From NCBI GenBank assembly GCA_964605655.1, contig CAZSDK010000011.1:1-64000 (forward strand): a DNA stretch of 64,000 nt, in the 5' to 3' direction. Origin of the DNA: JAKLIX01 sp964605655 (lineage in GTDB: Bacteria; Bacteroidota; Bacteroidia; Bacteroidales; CAIXZF01). The notes under the pieces were generated by a model, which did no database searches, was not told the DNA's origin, and saw only the letters and a program-made list of their open reading frames with translations. Position numbers and translations under genes: made by a program. Of this stretch, positions 9,001 through 15,094 are shown piece by piece (positions within the stretch are counted from its first letter, which is position 1; every line of letters starts with the position of its first letter).

Positions 9001-11898
9001 AATGACTTTACTCCTCCGGTTATCACTACTTGTCCTCCCGCCAGGAACATCGACCTGAATGGCGCTTGCGAAGTACTCGTACCCGACCTCGTTCCCGAAG
9101 TTGTGGCTACCGATAACTGTACTTATATGGTGGTTACCCAGTCACCTGTTGCCGGTACCTTACTGCCTTCGGCTCACAACCAGACCCACACCGTGGTGAT
9201 GACCGTGACCGATATCAAGGGCAATACCGCTACCTGCAATGTGGTACTCACCGGAAAAGATGTTACGCCTCCGGTTGCCAGTTGCCAGCCTTATACCACT
9301 TACCTGGATGCTTCCGGTGTAGCTACCATCACCCCTGCCAACGTAAACAACGGCAGCTATGACAACTGCACCAGCATCACCCTGGCTGTCAGCCCGAGCA
9401 CCTTCAACTGTGCTCAGCTTGGCGCCAATACTGTTGTACTCACCGTGACTGACCTCGCAGGCAATGCCACCACCTGCTCCACCACCGTGACCGTCGTCGA
9501 CGCCATCGCTCCTGTGATCACCACCTGTGCTCCGGCCAGGAACGTGACCCTGGATGCTGCCTGCGCCATCGTCGTTCCCGATATGAGGGCTGAAGTGGTT
9601 GCCAGCGATAACTGCTCATACACCGTTACCCAGTCACCGGCTGCCGGTACTTCACTGCCTTCAGGTCACAACCAGCCCCACACCGTGGTGATGACTGCAA
9701 CCGATCCTGCCGGTAATGCTGTATCATGCAACGTGATTCTTACCGCAAAAGACCTCACCGCTCCTGTGTTCACTCTCTGTCCTTCGAATATCGTGAAGAA
9801 CAATGATGCCAACCAGTGTGGTGCTATTGCAACCTATACCTTACCGACCTTCACCGACAACTGCATCGGAACTACCATGCAAATGACTGCCGGCCTGGCT
9901 TCAGGAAGCTTCTTCCCGAAGGGAACGACCACCGTTACTTACACAGCTACCGACCTTGGTGGTAACACCGCTGTCTGCAGCTTCACTGTTACCGTTAATG
10001 ACGTTCAGCTCCCGTCCATCACTTGTCCGGGCCCGATCGCTGTCGTCAACGATCCTGGTGTTTGCGGTGCTGTGGTGAGCTACGCTGTACAATATGGTGA
10101 CAACTGTCCCGGTTCCACTCTTGCCCAACTCGCAGGTCTGGCCTCAGGATCAACCTTCCCGGTTGGTACTACCACCAACACCTACAGGGTGACTGACGCC
10201 GGTGGTCTCACCGCAGTTTGCAGCTTCACCATCACCGTTACCGACAACGAAGGTCCGGTCATTACCTGTCCTCCGCTGGCTATCTATCCCAACACCCCGG
10301 GTATGTGCGGTGCCGTAGGACTTGTTCTAGAACAGCCTGCCGTTACCGACAACTGTACCGGTACAGGTTCTATCCTTGTTTCCAACAACGCTCCTTCCTT
10401 CTATGTCTTCGGTAACAACTACGTTACCTGGACCGCCGTTGACCAGTATGGTAATCCTACCGTCTGCGAACAGGTCGTTGAAGTGATCGACGTGGATGCT
10501 CCCACCATTGTTTGTCCTCCGGATGTAACCGTTACTGCCGATGCCGGTCAGACCTACGCATCGAATGTGAACCTCGGTATTCCTCAGGCTGATGACAACT
10601 GCTGGGTCGCCAGTGTTGTGAATGATGCTCCTGCTACCTTCCCCGTTGGTGTTAACACAGTGATTTGGACTGCTACCGATGGTGTGTACAACTTTACCAC
10701 CTGTATTCAGACGGTGACCGTTACCCCGAACCTCGGACCTTCATACTCCCTGTCAGGACACATGAGCTACCTGAACACCGGTTTGACCCCGATGACCAAC
10801 TCAACGGTTAACCTGAGACAAGGCAGCAGTGTTGTGGCTACTACTACCACCAACTCCAGTGGCGATTATATCTTCGACAACATCCCGACTGGTACTTATA
10901 CCCTGAGTGGTGATATTACCAAAGCATGGGGTGGTGGTAACGCTACCGACGCTCTCATCATCATGAGGCACTTCACCCAGATGATGTCGCTGCAAGGACT
11001 GAACAAGTTTGCTGCTGATGTCAATGCCAATGGCTACATCAACACTCTCGACGCTCTGTTCGTTGCCAAGCGTTTCATCAATGCCGTCAACTCCTTCCCT
11101 GCTGGTGACTGGATCACCGACGCCCTGACCGTTGAACTGAATGCCAACACCGATGCTGACATGTCAGCCCTCTGTTATGGTGACGTGAACGGATCTTATG
11201 TACCTCCTCTGGTAAGGACTCCCGCAACCGTGCATCTGAATACCTCCGGAACCATGTACGTGAACTCATACGAAGAAATCGAACTGCCCATCAACACCAC
11301 CACCAGGTTAACCACAGGTGCCGTGTCTATGGTAATCAATTACCCGGCCGACCTGTTTGATGTGACCGGAGTGAGGATGAGCGATCCGAACATCGACAAT
11401 ATGATGTACAACGTTGAAAACGGAACCATCAGAATCGCATGGTATACTACCGACAAGCTGGCCCTCAATCCTTATGAGGCCCTGCTGACCCTGAAACTGA
11501 AAGCCAGGAACCTCGACAACTACTCCAACATCGACCTCTCCCTCGACGGAGTTAGCGAAATCGCTGACGAAACCGGTGTTGTACAGGATGTCGACCTCAC
11601 CATGCCCAAGCTAGCACTCGCTTCCAATGAAGCCTCTGTGAACGTCTATCCGAACCCGTTCAAGGGAAGGACAGAGTTCGTTTACACACTTCCTGAACAA
11701 ACCAGTGTTACCATTATGGTATTTGATATGCTTGGCAATCAAGTGACTACTCTGGTGAACGAAACCCAGAACGCCAATACTTACAAAGTAACCTTCGATG
11801 CTACCAAGTTGTTACCGGGTGTTTACACCTACAAGGTGAACTTCAACGGAAGCAAGGGCGAAGAAGTAAGGACAGGACGCCTGGTGATCACCAAGTAA
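1..11898 (+). CDS. Giant secreted repeat protein with dockerin-, cohesin-like and T9SS type A sorting domains (5' partial)
   Basis: The frame is open from the first base, so the start lies upstream and about 3965 codons are visible. Most of the chain is Cys-containing beta-sandwich modules of HYR/Ig-like type, recognisable by recurring DNC and TxxDDCGN motifs. In the blocks at roughly residues 620-1060, 1690-2140 and 2220-2490 the modules are nearly identical and recur every 89-90 residues (267-270 bp). The C-terminal part has a short carboxypeptidase/SdrD-like fold (about 3580-3635), a dockerin type I-like pair with DxNxxGxIN (3637-3700), a cohesin-like domain (3744-3837) and a T9SS type A sorting domain with VYPNPF and a final GRLVITK. 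By family knowledge it is exported by T9SS and attached to, or released from, the cell surface. Adhesion or matrix formation is inference. No neighbour is co-directional; a terminator follows. Confidence 0.9.
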   Translation, partial: TDMAALPIAYGQGTWSCVADPGTAPTIDPLEINNIDASVSFPVPGVYTMRWTTTNSPYCVDNYDDIFVYVWEQVNIIDVTTTTAYGPGFLEICGPTTDVDLTVNWTGDETGIFWQSDGNGTFSNAFSANTTYTMGFFDIFLYQEANITVSVDGVTPYCVPDDYSFRIFYDETAPVPSCNDFTLYLDATGNGTITWEDVEDGTSSDNCTSYADLWFDVAPTNFTCADIANNGTPANDVQLMVEDNISFYVGGINNWATCTAAITVLDTMVPTYTPVPDVYVQCFADIPAADPDIITDEADNCDPAPVVSLFSESNNGATGCDGDPYIITRVYHITDIYGNFSTFTHYINVEDDTPPVVVAPTTVDLECSDDLPAAAATIADFLALAGADASDNCTAQLSLTISSSDGPLVGTDCDGTITRTYTISDGCLNQTSVDHVFTVTDNTDPTFTVPVNTTVYTDALCAYDASPAVTGDVTDEADNCSLLFTLDATYSDNPVAGGCEGEWIITRTWTLVDECGNTTTGDQIINVEDNIIPTFTAPADITIYEDIDCNYNADPSVTGDVTDEDDNCTTVLNATPSDVIVPGACIGSWVITRTWSLVDNCGNAAADQVQTITVLDDIDPWWVTLAGDLDGTYSCEDLSGIAAALFLYPVAADNCDPDVTNIVGTPPVWTPGPLCPEEGTWTQTWTVTDDCGNVSSVFTQTIDVYDNTPPQWITWPADYTMECQDAPPLPSAAPTAFDLCDPSPFVGYLGETIVTPDPTCPYNYYVVREWTTVDNCGNWDNFFQTITVEDIQAPVWVDAPGDLDRTVSCDNPGDYAAAQALVPTPVDNCDITLLPVKVAGLFVANPSCTWTGTYTNTWTVTDDCNNVSTVYTQVITIVDNDAPVWSTGPNALDAYLSCEDGAGLADAQTWFPVATDNCDPDVTNIVKTSGAFVAVPACPYTGTYTNTWTVTDNCGNVSDVFTQVISVYDITVPTWVTAAGDLDRTVSCEDAVALAEAQGLVPVASDNCDLTLVPVKTAGLFTPGSLCPAAGTYTNYFDVLDDCGNASSTFTQVITVTDLVPPVAVCQNFTAYLDATGYVSITAADVDGGSYDVCSNITTDVYPFEFYCSNVGPNDVVLTVTDACGNVSVCNAVVTVVDDVDPVVLTKNIFVSLDALGQVTVYPSDIDNGSWDNCGIAAYYIGTYGTTSYTFYCDDIGSNIIDLIVEDVNGNVNSEPASVTVIDDIPPIITCPADQLICLLPGVPSTFVSGLDPVITDNCDYTLYYQLYGATPGFGVGSVSDVVPFLPGLTIVEYLVIDDGGNVDNCTFRVNVVNIANPNGGDDQNLCDLTTATLIGTPAPLPSGVWVSSVNWSYTGVTPAGAPDPTLNPLGGASNVNVFFNTAFPPPDDYIYSFLYEVVYTDGYATCTGSDPVTITNYRPPFAPNAGADQDICFTSPTTTMNAIPVEYGLGTWTNVAYPSVAATIASPNDPFTSVTFPTPGIYEFNWTTTNSDYCPAAYASMIVYVWDAPTAQIPSGDIELCLSEVAVGVTGTWLGDAAGSFWSTSGDGSFADPYDPVTVYYLGPNDIASQEAFVTFNVEGVLPCGNSNETIRIFYDETAPVISSCAADRDVPINPTLYSCQITVPDLTTEVAATDNCINITVTQDPLAGTLIGTSHDAVTIVTMTVTDDNGNFSTCDVELTAKDVNNPVWLTGATALDRSVSCSDVAGLADAQALAPVAADNCDATLVPVKVDGSFIPGLLCPQAGTYTNTWTVTDDAGNISDVYTQVITIYDNTAPLWSTAAGDLDRSVLCSDLTGLADAQALEPVATDNCDLALTPLKNAGGFVPDALCPQAGTYTNTWTVTDDCGNVSTVYTQVITIYDNVAPVWSTPAGDLDRSVLCSDAAGIADAQALFPVATDNCDGDVTNIVEVEGAFIPSPLCPQAGTYTNTWTVADDCGNVSEIYTQVITIYDNVAPVWSTAAGDLDRSVSCEDAAGLADAQALIPVGTDNCDAVVNAVKVAGDFVAGPLCPEGGTYTNTFTLTDDCGNVSDVYTQVITVYDNSAPEWVTVAGALDRILSCDDAAGIADAQALVPYATDNCDVDVPAVKTAGDFVPGGLCPEAGTYTNTFLATDDCGNVSGTFTQIITIYDNTAPVWTSFPTDLTVNCDEYIPNVYPPVANPTAEDNCDPSVFVGYAGEDYVYYNPLCANEFYVVREWNAVDDCGNYINGYQQIHVIDVTAPTWTTAAGDLDALLSCENVDGLAAAQALYPVASDNCDGDVTNIVKVAGAFVPVTGCTYTGTYTNTWTVEDDCGNISDVYTQVITVYDNTAPVWSTADGDLNVTLSCDDVAGLADAQALAPVATDNCDATLTPVKSAGSFVAGLDCPQAGTYTNTWTVNDDCGNVSDVYTQVITIYDNTAPVWSTADGDLDRSVSCDDAAGLAEAQALLPVATDNCDVDVLAVKTAGDFVPGVLCPQAGTYTNTFTIADDCGNAGTVYTQVITVYDNTPPVAACAPYTAYLDEFGTVSIVPGDIDDGSYDNCGPVSLSVYPYAFNCDNLGDNDVTLTVTDACGNVSVCITVVTVVDNINPVAVTQDIDVYLDEFGQATITPAQIDNGSYDNCTIVDYALDITSFTCDNIGPNVVILTVTDQSGNIGYAPAIVTVYDAIPPVITCPDPQLVCSVPGTSQTTISGIDPVITDNCDFTYGYILTGATTGSDFGSASDVVNFNVGFTSVTYWAEDEGGNYVDCSFEVEVRQFQYADAGPDQEWCNNENAYLLGNFPDPGYTPTWALVSTTPLLAGPDLPVIFQVDNEAVVDNLVPGVVYVFSYTLENGPCSHTDYMTLTNWAPPTPALAGFDQDLCNATSFQLDGNVPTVGFGQWTLYSGPNTPTFDIFNNNPVVTGAVPGLYTFVWTIYNGVCQENVDEVLITNWAPVSVDAGENALICPNADSYTISGSTASNYDHLVWNAAGDGWFNDPSALNPIYHPGPNDYIAGTVDLILTAYGLGPCPSVTDQMTLVINDFTPPVITTCPPARNIDLNGACEVLVPDLVPEVVATDNCTYMVVTQSPVAGTLLPSAHNQTHTVVMTVTDIKGNTATCNVVLTGKDVTPPVASCQPYTTYLDASGVATITPANVNNGSYDNCTSITLAVSPSTFNCAQLGANTVVLTVTDLAGNATTCSTTVTVVDAIAPVITTCAPARNVTLDAACAIVVPDMRAEVVASDNCSYTVTQSPAAGTSLPSGHNQPHTVVMTATDPAGNAVSCNVILTAKDLTAPVFTLCPSNIVKNNDANQCGAIATYTLPTFTDNCIGTTMQMTAGLASGSFFPKGTTTVTYTATDLGGNTAVCSFTVTVNDVQLPSITCPGPIAVVNDPGVCGAVVSYAVQYGDNCPGSTLAQLAGLASGSTFPVGTTTNTYRVTDAGGLTAVCSFTITVTDNEGPVITCPPLAIYPNTPGMCGAVGLVLEQPAVTDNCTGTGSILVSNNAPSFYVFGNNYVTWTAVDQYGNPTVCEQVVEVIDVDAPTIVCPPDVTVTADAGQTYASNVNLGIPQADDNCWVASVVNDAPATFPVGVNTVIWTATDGVYNFTTCIQTVTVTPNLGPSYSLSGHMSYLNTGLTPMTNSTVNLRQGSSVVATTTTNSSGDYIFDNIPTGTYTLSGDITKAWGGGNATDALIIMRHFTQMMSLQGLNKFAADVNANGYINTLDALFVAKRFINAVNSFPAGDWITDALTVELNANTDADMSALCYGDVNGSYVPPLVRTPATVHLNTSGTMYVNSYEEIELPINTTTRLTTGAVSMVINYPADLFDVTGVRMSDPNIDNMMYNVENGTIRIAWYTTDKLALNPYEALLTLKLKARNLDNYSNIDLSLDGVSEIADETGVVQDVDLTMPKLALASNEASVNVYPNPFKGRTEFVYTLPEQTSVTIMVFDMLGNQVTTLVNETQNANTYKVTFDATKLLPGVYTYKVNFNGSKGEEVRTGRLVITK

Positions 11899-11917
11899 TC
11901 TCCTGACTTCAACAAAG

Positions 11918-11954
11918 AAGAGGCTGTCTCGAAAGAGGCGGCCTCTTTTTTTTT
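11918..11954 (+). terminator. Rho-independent terminator of the giant repeat protein gene
   Basis: A perfect 13-bp stem (11918-11930 with 11935-11947, two G-U wobbles) closes a GAAA tetraloop and runs into nine T residues. It lies 19 bp after the stop codon. GNRA loop plus U-tract is a textbook intrinsic terminator. Confidence 0.92.
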
Positions 11955-11963
11955 AAGGGTGTA

Positions 11964-12256
11964 GTGGGCAGTTAGCAGTTGGCAGTGGGCAGTGGGCAGT
12001 GGGCAGTCGGCAGTTGGCAGTTGGCAGTGGGCAGTCGGCAGTTGGCAGTNNNNNNNNNNNNNNNNNNNNNNNNNNNNNNNNNNNNNNNNNNNNNNNNNNN
12101 NNNNNNNNNNNNNNNNNNNNNNNNNNNNNNNNNNNNNNNNNNNNNNNNNGGCAGTGGGCAGTCGGCAGTTGGCAGTTGGCAGTGGGCAGTCGGCAGTTGG
12201 CAGTTGGCAGTTGGCAGTGGGCAGTGGGCAGTTGGCAGTGGGCAGTCGGCAGTGGG
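11964..12256 (+). repeat. Left tandem array of 7-bp repeat GTNGGCA, interrupted by an assembly gap
   Basis: Twelve units are readable before the gap (11964-12047) and fourteen after it (12154-12251). The third base varies: T in 10, G in 10, C in 5 and A in none. One outer unit is instead GTTAGCA (11971-11977). A seven-unit block with variable bases G-C-T-T-G-C-T occurs identically at 11999-12047 and 12154-12202, so the array has higher-order structure. Apparent reading frames here are a by-product: the unit contains no stop in any frame. Confidence 0.95.
12050..12149. other. Assembly gap of exactly 100 N
   Basis: One hundred undetermined bases lie inside the heptamer array. A round 100 is the usual placeholder for a scaffold gap of unknown size, so the true array may be longer or shorter. 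Confidence 0.98.
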
Positions 12257-12357
12257 ACCATTCTTGAATAGTGTTGATTTCTTACCAATGAAAATTATGT
12301 ACTATTTCTTGCTTAGAATTTTCCAAATCGACACCGAATTGCATCTATAATGATGTT

Positions 12358-12756
12358 ATGAACCTGTTGATGAAGAAAACAATGATAAAACATGATTTCC
12401 ATGATCTGGCTGCCTATCAAATAGCCTTTCAATTGGCATTAGAAATATACCTACTGAGTAAATCCTTTCCAAAGGAAGAGAAGTATTCACTAACAGATCA
12501 GATACGAAGATCAAGCCGCTCTGTATGTGCTAATGTTGCTGAAGCTTATAGAAAAAGAAGGTATATCAGGCATTTTATCTCAAAGCTGTCCGATGCGGAT
12601 GGTGAATGCAGTGAAACAATTGTCTGGCTTGAATTTGGTCAATCCTTAAAGATGGTTGATGAGGCTTCTTTTAATTTACTATCAGAAAGGTACCAGCAAG
12701 TGGGAAAATTGCTCGGTTATATGATGTCACATCCAGAAAAATACGGTTCTATCTAA
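12358..12756 (+). CDS. Four-helix bundle protein, S23/IVP (23S rRNA intervening-sequence protein) family
   Basis: The protein has the family's signature order: HDFHDLAAYQIAF, FPKEEKYSLTDQIRRSSRS, ANVAEAYRKRR, then a DADGECSETIVWLEF helix. It is all-helical, basic, lacks a signal peptide and is about 120 residues, as usual. The start is uncertain: ATG codons at 12358, 12370 and 12382 are in frame and the last gives MIKHDFHDL, the most typical N-terminus. Family members were first seen inside 23S rRNA intervening sequences and share a fold with Avd, the accessory protein of diversity-generating retroelements; a biochemical role for free-standing copies is not established. Here no rRNA or reverse transcriptase is near. 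The gene is more AT-rich than its neighbours and is flanked by inverted heptamer arrays, suggesting acquisition as a unit. Confidence 0.9.
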   Translation: MNLLMKKTMIKHDFHDLAAYQIAFQLALEIYLLSKSFPKEEKYSLTDQIRRSSRSVCANVAEAYRKRRYIRHFISKLSDADGECSETIVWLEFGQSLKMVDEASFNLLSERYQQVGKLLGYMMSHPEKYGSI

Positions 12757-12766
12757 GGATTAAACC

Positions 12767-12803
12767 AACTGCCCACTGCCAACTGCCCACTGCCAACTGC
12801 TAA
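12767..12803 (-). repeat. Right heptamer array, inverted relative to the left array
   Basis: Read on the minus strand this is GTTGGCA/GTGGGCA alternating, with four complete units, and the outermost unit degraded to TTAGCA as on the left side. It starts 10 bp after the four-helix-bundle stop codon and its outer end overlaps the TAG stop of the NfeD-like gene. Confidence 0.9.
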
Positions 12804-14161
12804 ACCCCTCCCCTCGCCCTTCTCACTATCAACTGCGCATTCTCGAAACGAACCACAACGACAGGCTCCCCGGGTTCAATGTACCCTGTTTCGGCAACGG
12901 CGTCCAATATCTCACCCTCAATCTCTACTTTACCTGCAGGACGTAAAATAGACCTTGCATTCCCCTTCTTCCCTATCCACTGTTGCATGGCGGAATCAGA
13001 AGCCACATATCCGCTGGATGAATCCTCAACGGTCTCCAGTGCCAGGCCGCCGAACAAATGAGAGGTAAACAACTTCTTGCTGAAATAAATGGAAGAAACG
13101 ATGGCCACGAACATGGAGATGATCACAATAAAAAATGACTGAAGGATCTTACTACTTCCAACGGGTGTGAAATCAAAGCCCCAGTTGCCTATCATGGCCA
13201 GGGTGAGACCCGTGATCACTAAAAAGATGCCACTGATCCCTGTGACACCAAAACCCGGAATGACAAAGATCTCGACCGCTATCAGCACCAGTCCTGCCAA
13301 AAAGATCAGAATCTCCCAATGTGCCGCCAGACCCTCCAGGTACAAAGGGGCAAAATACAGCGCCATGGCGATGATAGCAATAAGGATTGGGAAAACAGCT
13401 CCCGGTGACTGAAACTCAAAATAGATACCTCCAATGATCAGCAGGATGAGCAATCCACTTACGATAGGATGGATGAGAAAGGAAATCATCTTATCCACCC
13501 CCGATAATTGTAAGACAGAAACCGAATATTCTTTGACACCACCCTGCCTGAGCGCCTGGTCGATGTTCCCGGCAACCCCGTCGCAATAACCCAGCCTGAT
13601 CGCTTCAGAGGCCGTCAGAGACACTACCTTGCCGGAATCAGACACCCCTGCTACCTGCTTCAAGGGATCTACCATGGCCTCTGCCACATCCGGGTTCCTG
13701 TTCCTTGCTTCCGCCGTGGCCCTCATCATCGACCTCATGTAGGACTGGTATTTGTCCGGCATCTTCTCACCCGACTGGTTGACAACCGTCGCCGCACCCA
13801 TGGATGCCCCTGTTCGCATGAAGATCTTCTCACAGGCGATGGAGATCAAAGCACCCGCTGAAGCCGCGTTGTTGTCAATATATACCCAGACCGGGATCTT
13901 CGATTGCAAACAGAAGGTCCTGATGGAATCGGCAATCTCGAGCATCCCTCCATAGGTATTCATGTGCAGAAGTATGAGGGTGTACCCATCCTTCTCTGCT
14001 ATATCCTTGGCTTTCTTTATCTTATGCCATACAGGAGGGGCAATCTCTTCCTTCACATCCACTACCAGCACCCTGGCAGGCTGGGCAAACGTTATGACCG
14101 GACAGAGGGTTATCCCCCCTATCAGTGCTAATACCATGATTGGTAGAAATCGGCGTATCAT
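12800..14161 (-). CDS. NfeD-like membrane serine protease (ClpP-class N-terminal domain plus C-terminal OB fold)
   Basis: A signal peptide (MIRRFLPIMVLALIGGI) is followed by a ClpP/crotonase-fold protease domain with the nucleophile Ser in DNNAASAGALIS, a probable catalytic Lys in GEKMPDKYQSYM, four to five membrane helices in the middle, and a C-terminal NfeD OB-fold. Long NfeD proteins of this kind are membrane-bound Ser-Lys proteases that usually pair with a stomatin/prohibitin-type protein; none is encoded nearby. The start at 14161 is chosen because AAGGAGG lies just upstream of it; a longer in-frame ATG at 14185 is less likely. The TAG stop is formed by the outer end of the heptamer repeat, which may mark an insertion point. 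Confidence 0.9.
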   Translation of the reverse strand: MIRRFLPIMVLALIGGITLCPVITFAQPARVLVVDVKEEIAPPVWHKIKKAKDIAEKDGYTLILLHMNTYGGMLEIADSIRTFCLQSKIPVWVYIDNNAASAGALISIACEKIFMRTGASMGAATVVNQSGEKMPDKYQSYMRSMMRATAEARNRNPDVAEAMVDPLKQVAGVSDSGKVVSLTASEAIRLGYCDGVAGNIDQALRQGGVKEYSVSVLQLSGVDKMISFLIHPIVSGLLILLIIGGIYFEFQSPGAVFPILIAIIAMALYFAPLYLEGLAAHWEILIFLAGLVLIAVEIFVIPGFGVTGISGIFLVITGLTLAMIGNWGFDFTPVGSSKILQSFFIVIISMFVAIVSSIYFSKKLFTSHLFGGLALETVEDSSSGYVASDSAMQQWIGKKGNARSILRPAGKVEIEGEILDAVAETGYIEPGEPVVVVRFENAQLIVRRARGGV

Positions 14162-14165
14162 AGTC

Positions 14166-14172
14166 CCTCCTT
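14166..14172 (-). promoter_or_regulatory. Shine-Dalgarno sequence deciding the start of the NfeD-like gene
   Basis: On the minus strand AAGGAGG precedes ATG (14161-14159) by four bases. Strong SD sequences are uncommon in Bacteroidota, and this one separates the real start from the upstream in-frame ATG. Confidence 0.7.
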
Positions 14173-14224
14173 CTTTCAGGTTCAATAATTTCTTTCAAAC
14201 CCCCTTTGATATTCGTACCAGAGT

Positions 14225-15019
14225 TTACTTCTTAAAGTATTCTCTCATCATACCCAGGAATTCCTTGTAAACTAAACCGTTACAGGCAATGATCTCTTTC
14301 CCGAAGAGATAGTCTCCCTGGCCTGAAAAATCGCTGACGACACCGCCGGCTTCGGTCACCAGCAGGGATCCTGCCGCCACATCCCAGGGACTCAGGCCAT
14401 ATTCATAAAAACCTTCAAACCTTCCGCAGGCCACGTAGGCCAGGTCGGCCGCAGCAGAGCCCAGGCGCCGTATCCCGTGGGAATGCCTCATCAGGTAATC
14501 AAAAACCCCCATATAGGGCTCCATATACCTGTAATCGTGGTAGGGAAAGCCTGTCGCCAGCAACGAATCCTTCACGGTCTTTACCTGACTGACCTGTATC
14601 CTCCTTCCATTGAGAAAGGCCCCCCCACCCTTACAGGCAGAAAACAACTCCTCCTGCTTCAACTCATAAACGACACCCATGACCTGCTCCCCCTGATGCA
14701 TCAGCGAGACACTGATACAAAACATCGGAAGATTGTGGATGAAGTTGGTCGTCCCGTCCAATGGATCGATGATCCAGGTGAATTCCCGGGTATGGTGAGG
14801 CCGGGTGAGCTCCTCCACGATGAACCCGGAACCGGGAAACAGTTCCGTCAGGCGGTTCACCAGGCGCTCCTCCGACTGTTGGTCGACCCAGGTCACAAAA
14901 TTGTTATCGCTCTTTTCCTTCACATCTCCTGAATGTAGCTTCTCAGCAGATTCAAGGATGAACCGGCCGGTATCCCTTACGATCCCGACGACAGGTGCCA
15001 ACAACTTTTCAAAGCTCAT
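14225..15019 (-). CDS. Inositol monophosphatase family protein
   Basis: The IMPase family hydrolyses phosphate monoesters such as myo-inositol 1-phosphate with Mg2+. Both metal-binding motifs are present: IDPLDGTTNFIH in the first half and SPWDVAAGSLLVTEAGG near the C-terminus, with EELTR supplying the upstream Glu. Length (about 264 residues) fits SuhB/CysQ-type enzymes. The start is placed at MSFEKLLAPV; in-frame ATGs at 15028 and 15037 are alternatives. It is cytosolic and divergent from the uridine-kinase-like gene. Substrate could be inositol phosphate, fructose bisphosphate or PAP and cannot be settled from motifs alone. Confidence 0.9.
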   Translation of the reverse strand: MSFEKLLAPVVGIVRDTGRFILESAEKLHSGDVKEKSDNNFVTWVDQQSEERLVNRLTELFPGSGFIVEELTRPHHTREFTWIIDPLDGTTNFIHNLPMFCISVSLMHQGEQVMGVVYELKQEELFSACKGGGAFLNGRRIQVSQVKTVKDSLLATGFPYHDYRYMEPYMGVFDYLMRHSHGIRRLGSAAADLAYVACGRFEGFYEYGLSPWDVAAGSLLVTEAGGVVSDFSGQGDYLFGKEIIACNGLVYKEFLGMMREYFKK

Positions 15020-15062
15020 ACCTTGCATTTCATACAAAGATAGGGGGAAATTCGAAAAGAGT

Positions 15063-15070
15063 TATTTTTG
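15063..15070 (+). promoter_or_regulatory. Possible -7 box (TATTTTTG) for the uridine-kinase-like gene
   Basis: This matches TAnnTTTG, the Bacteroidota housekeeping -7 element, and lies 24 bp before the ATG. No convincing -33 TTG is seen. Confidence 0.35.
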
Positions 15071-15094
15071 CGCCTGTAAGACCATTGAAACGAC

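Larger units (their letters stand above)
11964..12803. mobile_element. Putative element: four-helix-bundle gene bounded by inverted heptamer arrays
   Basis: The unit has a left array of GTNGGCA heptamers (11964 to about 12256), about 100 bp of spacer, an S23-type four-helix-bundle gene, and a short right array in the opposite orientation (12767-12803). The outer ends are a perfect 22-bp inverted repeat (11972-11993 and 12782-12803) beginning TTAGCAGTTGGCAGT. It is wedged between a terminator and the stop codon of the convergent NfeD-like gene. No transposase, reverse transcriptase or rRNA is present. Calling it mobile is inference from the inverted termini and intergenic position. Confidence 0.45.

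Noticed and set aside
11964..12256. The heptamer array as a CRISPR array
   Set aside because: Units are 7 bp with no unique spacers and no cas genes.
11953..12350. Several overlapping open frames across the heptamer array
   Set aside because: GTNGGCA contains no stop in any frame, so frames are open by composition; they also run through the N gap.
12358..12756. The four-helix-bundle gene as Avd of a diversity-generating retroelement, or as an rRNA intervening sequence
   Set aside because: There is no reverse transcriptase or template/variable repeat pair nearby, and no rRNA sequence around the gene.
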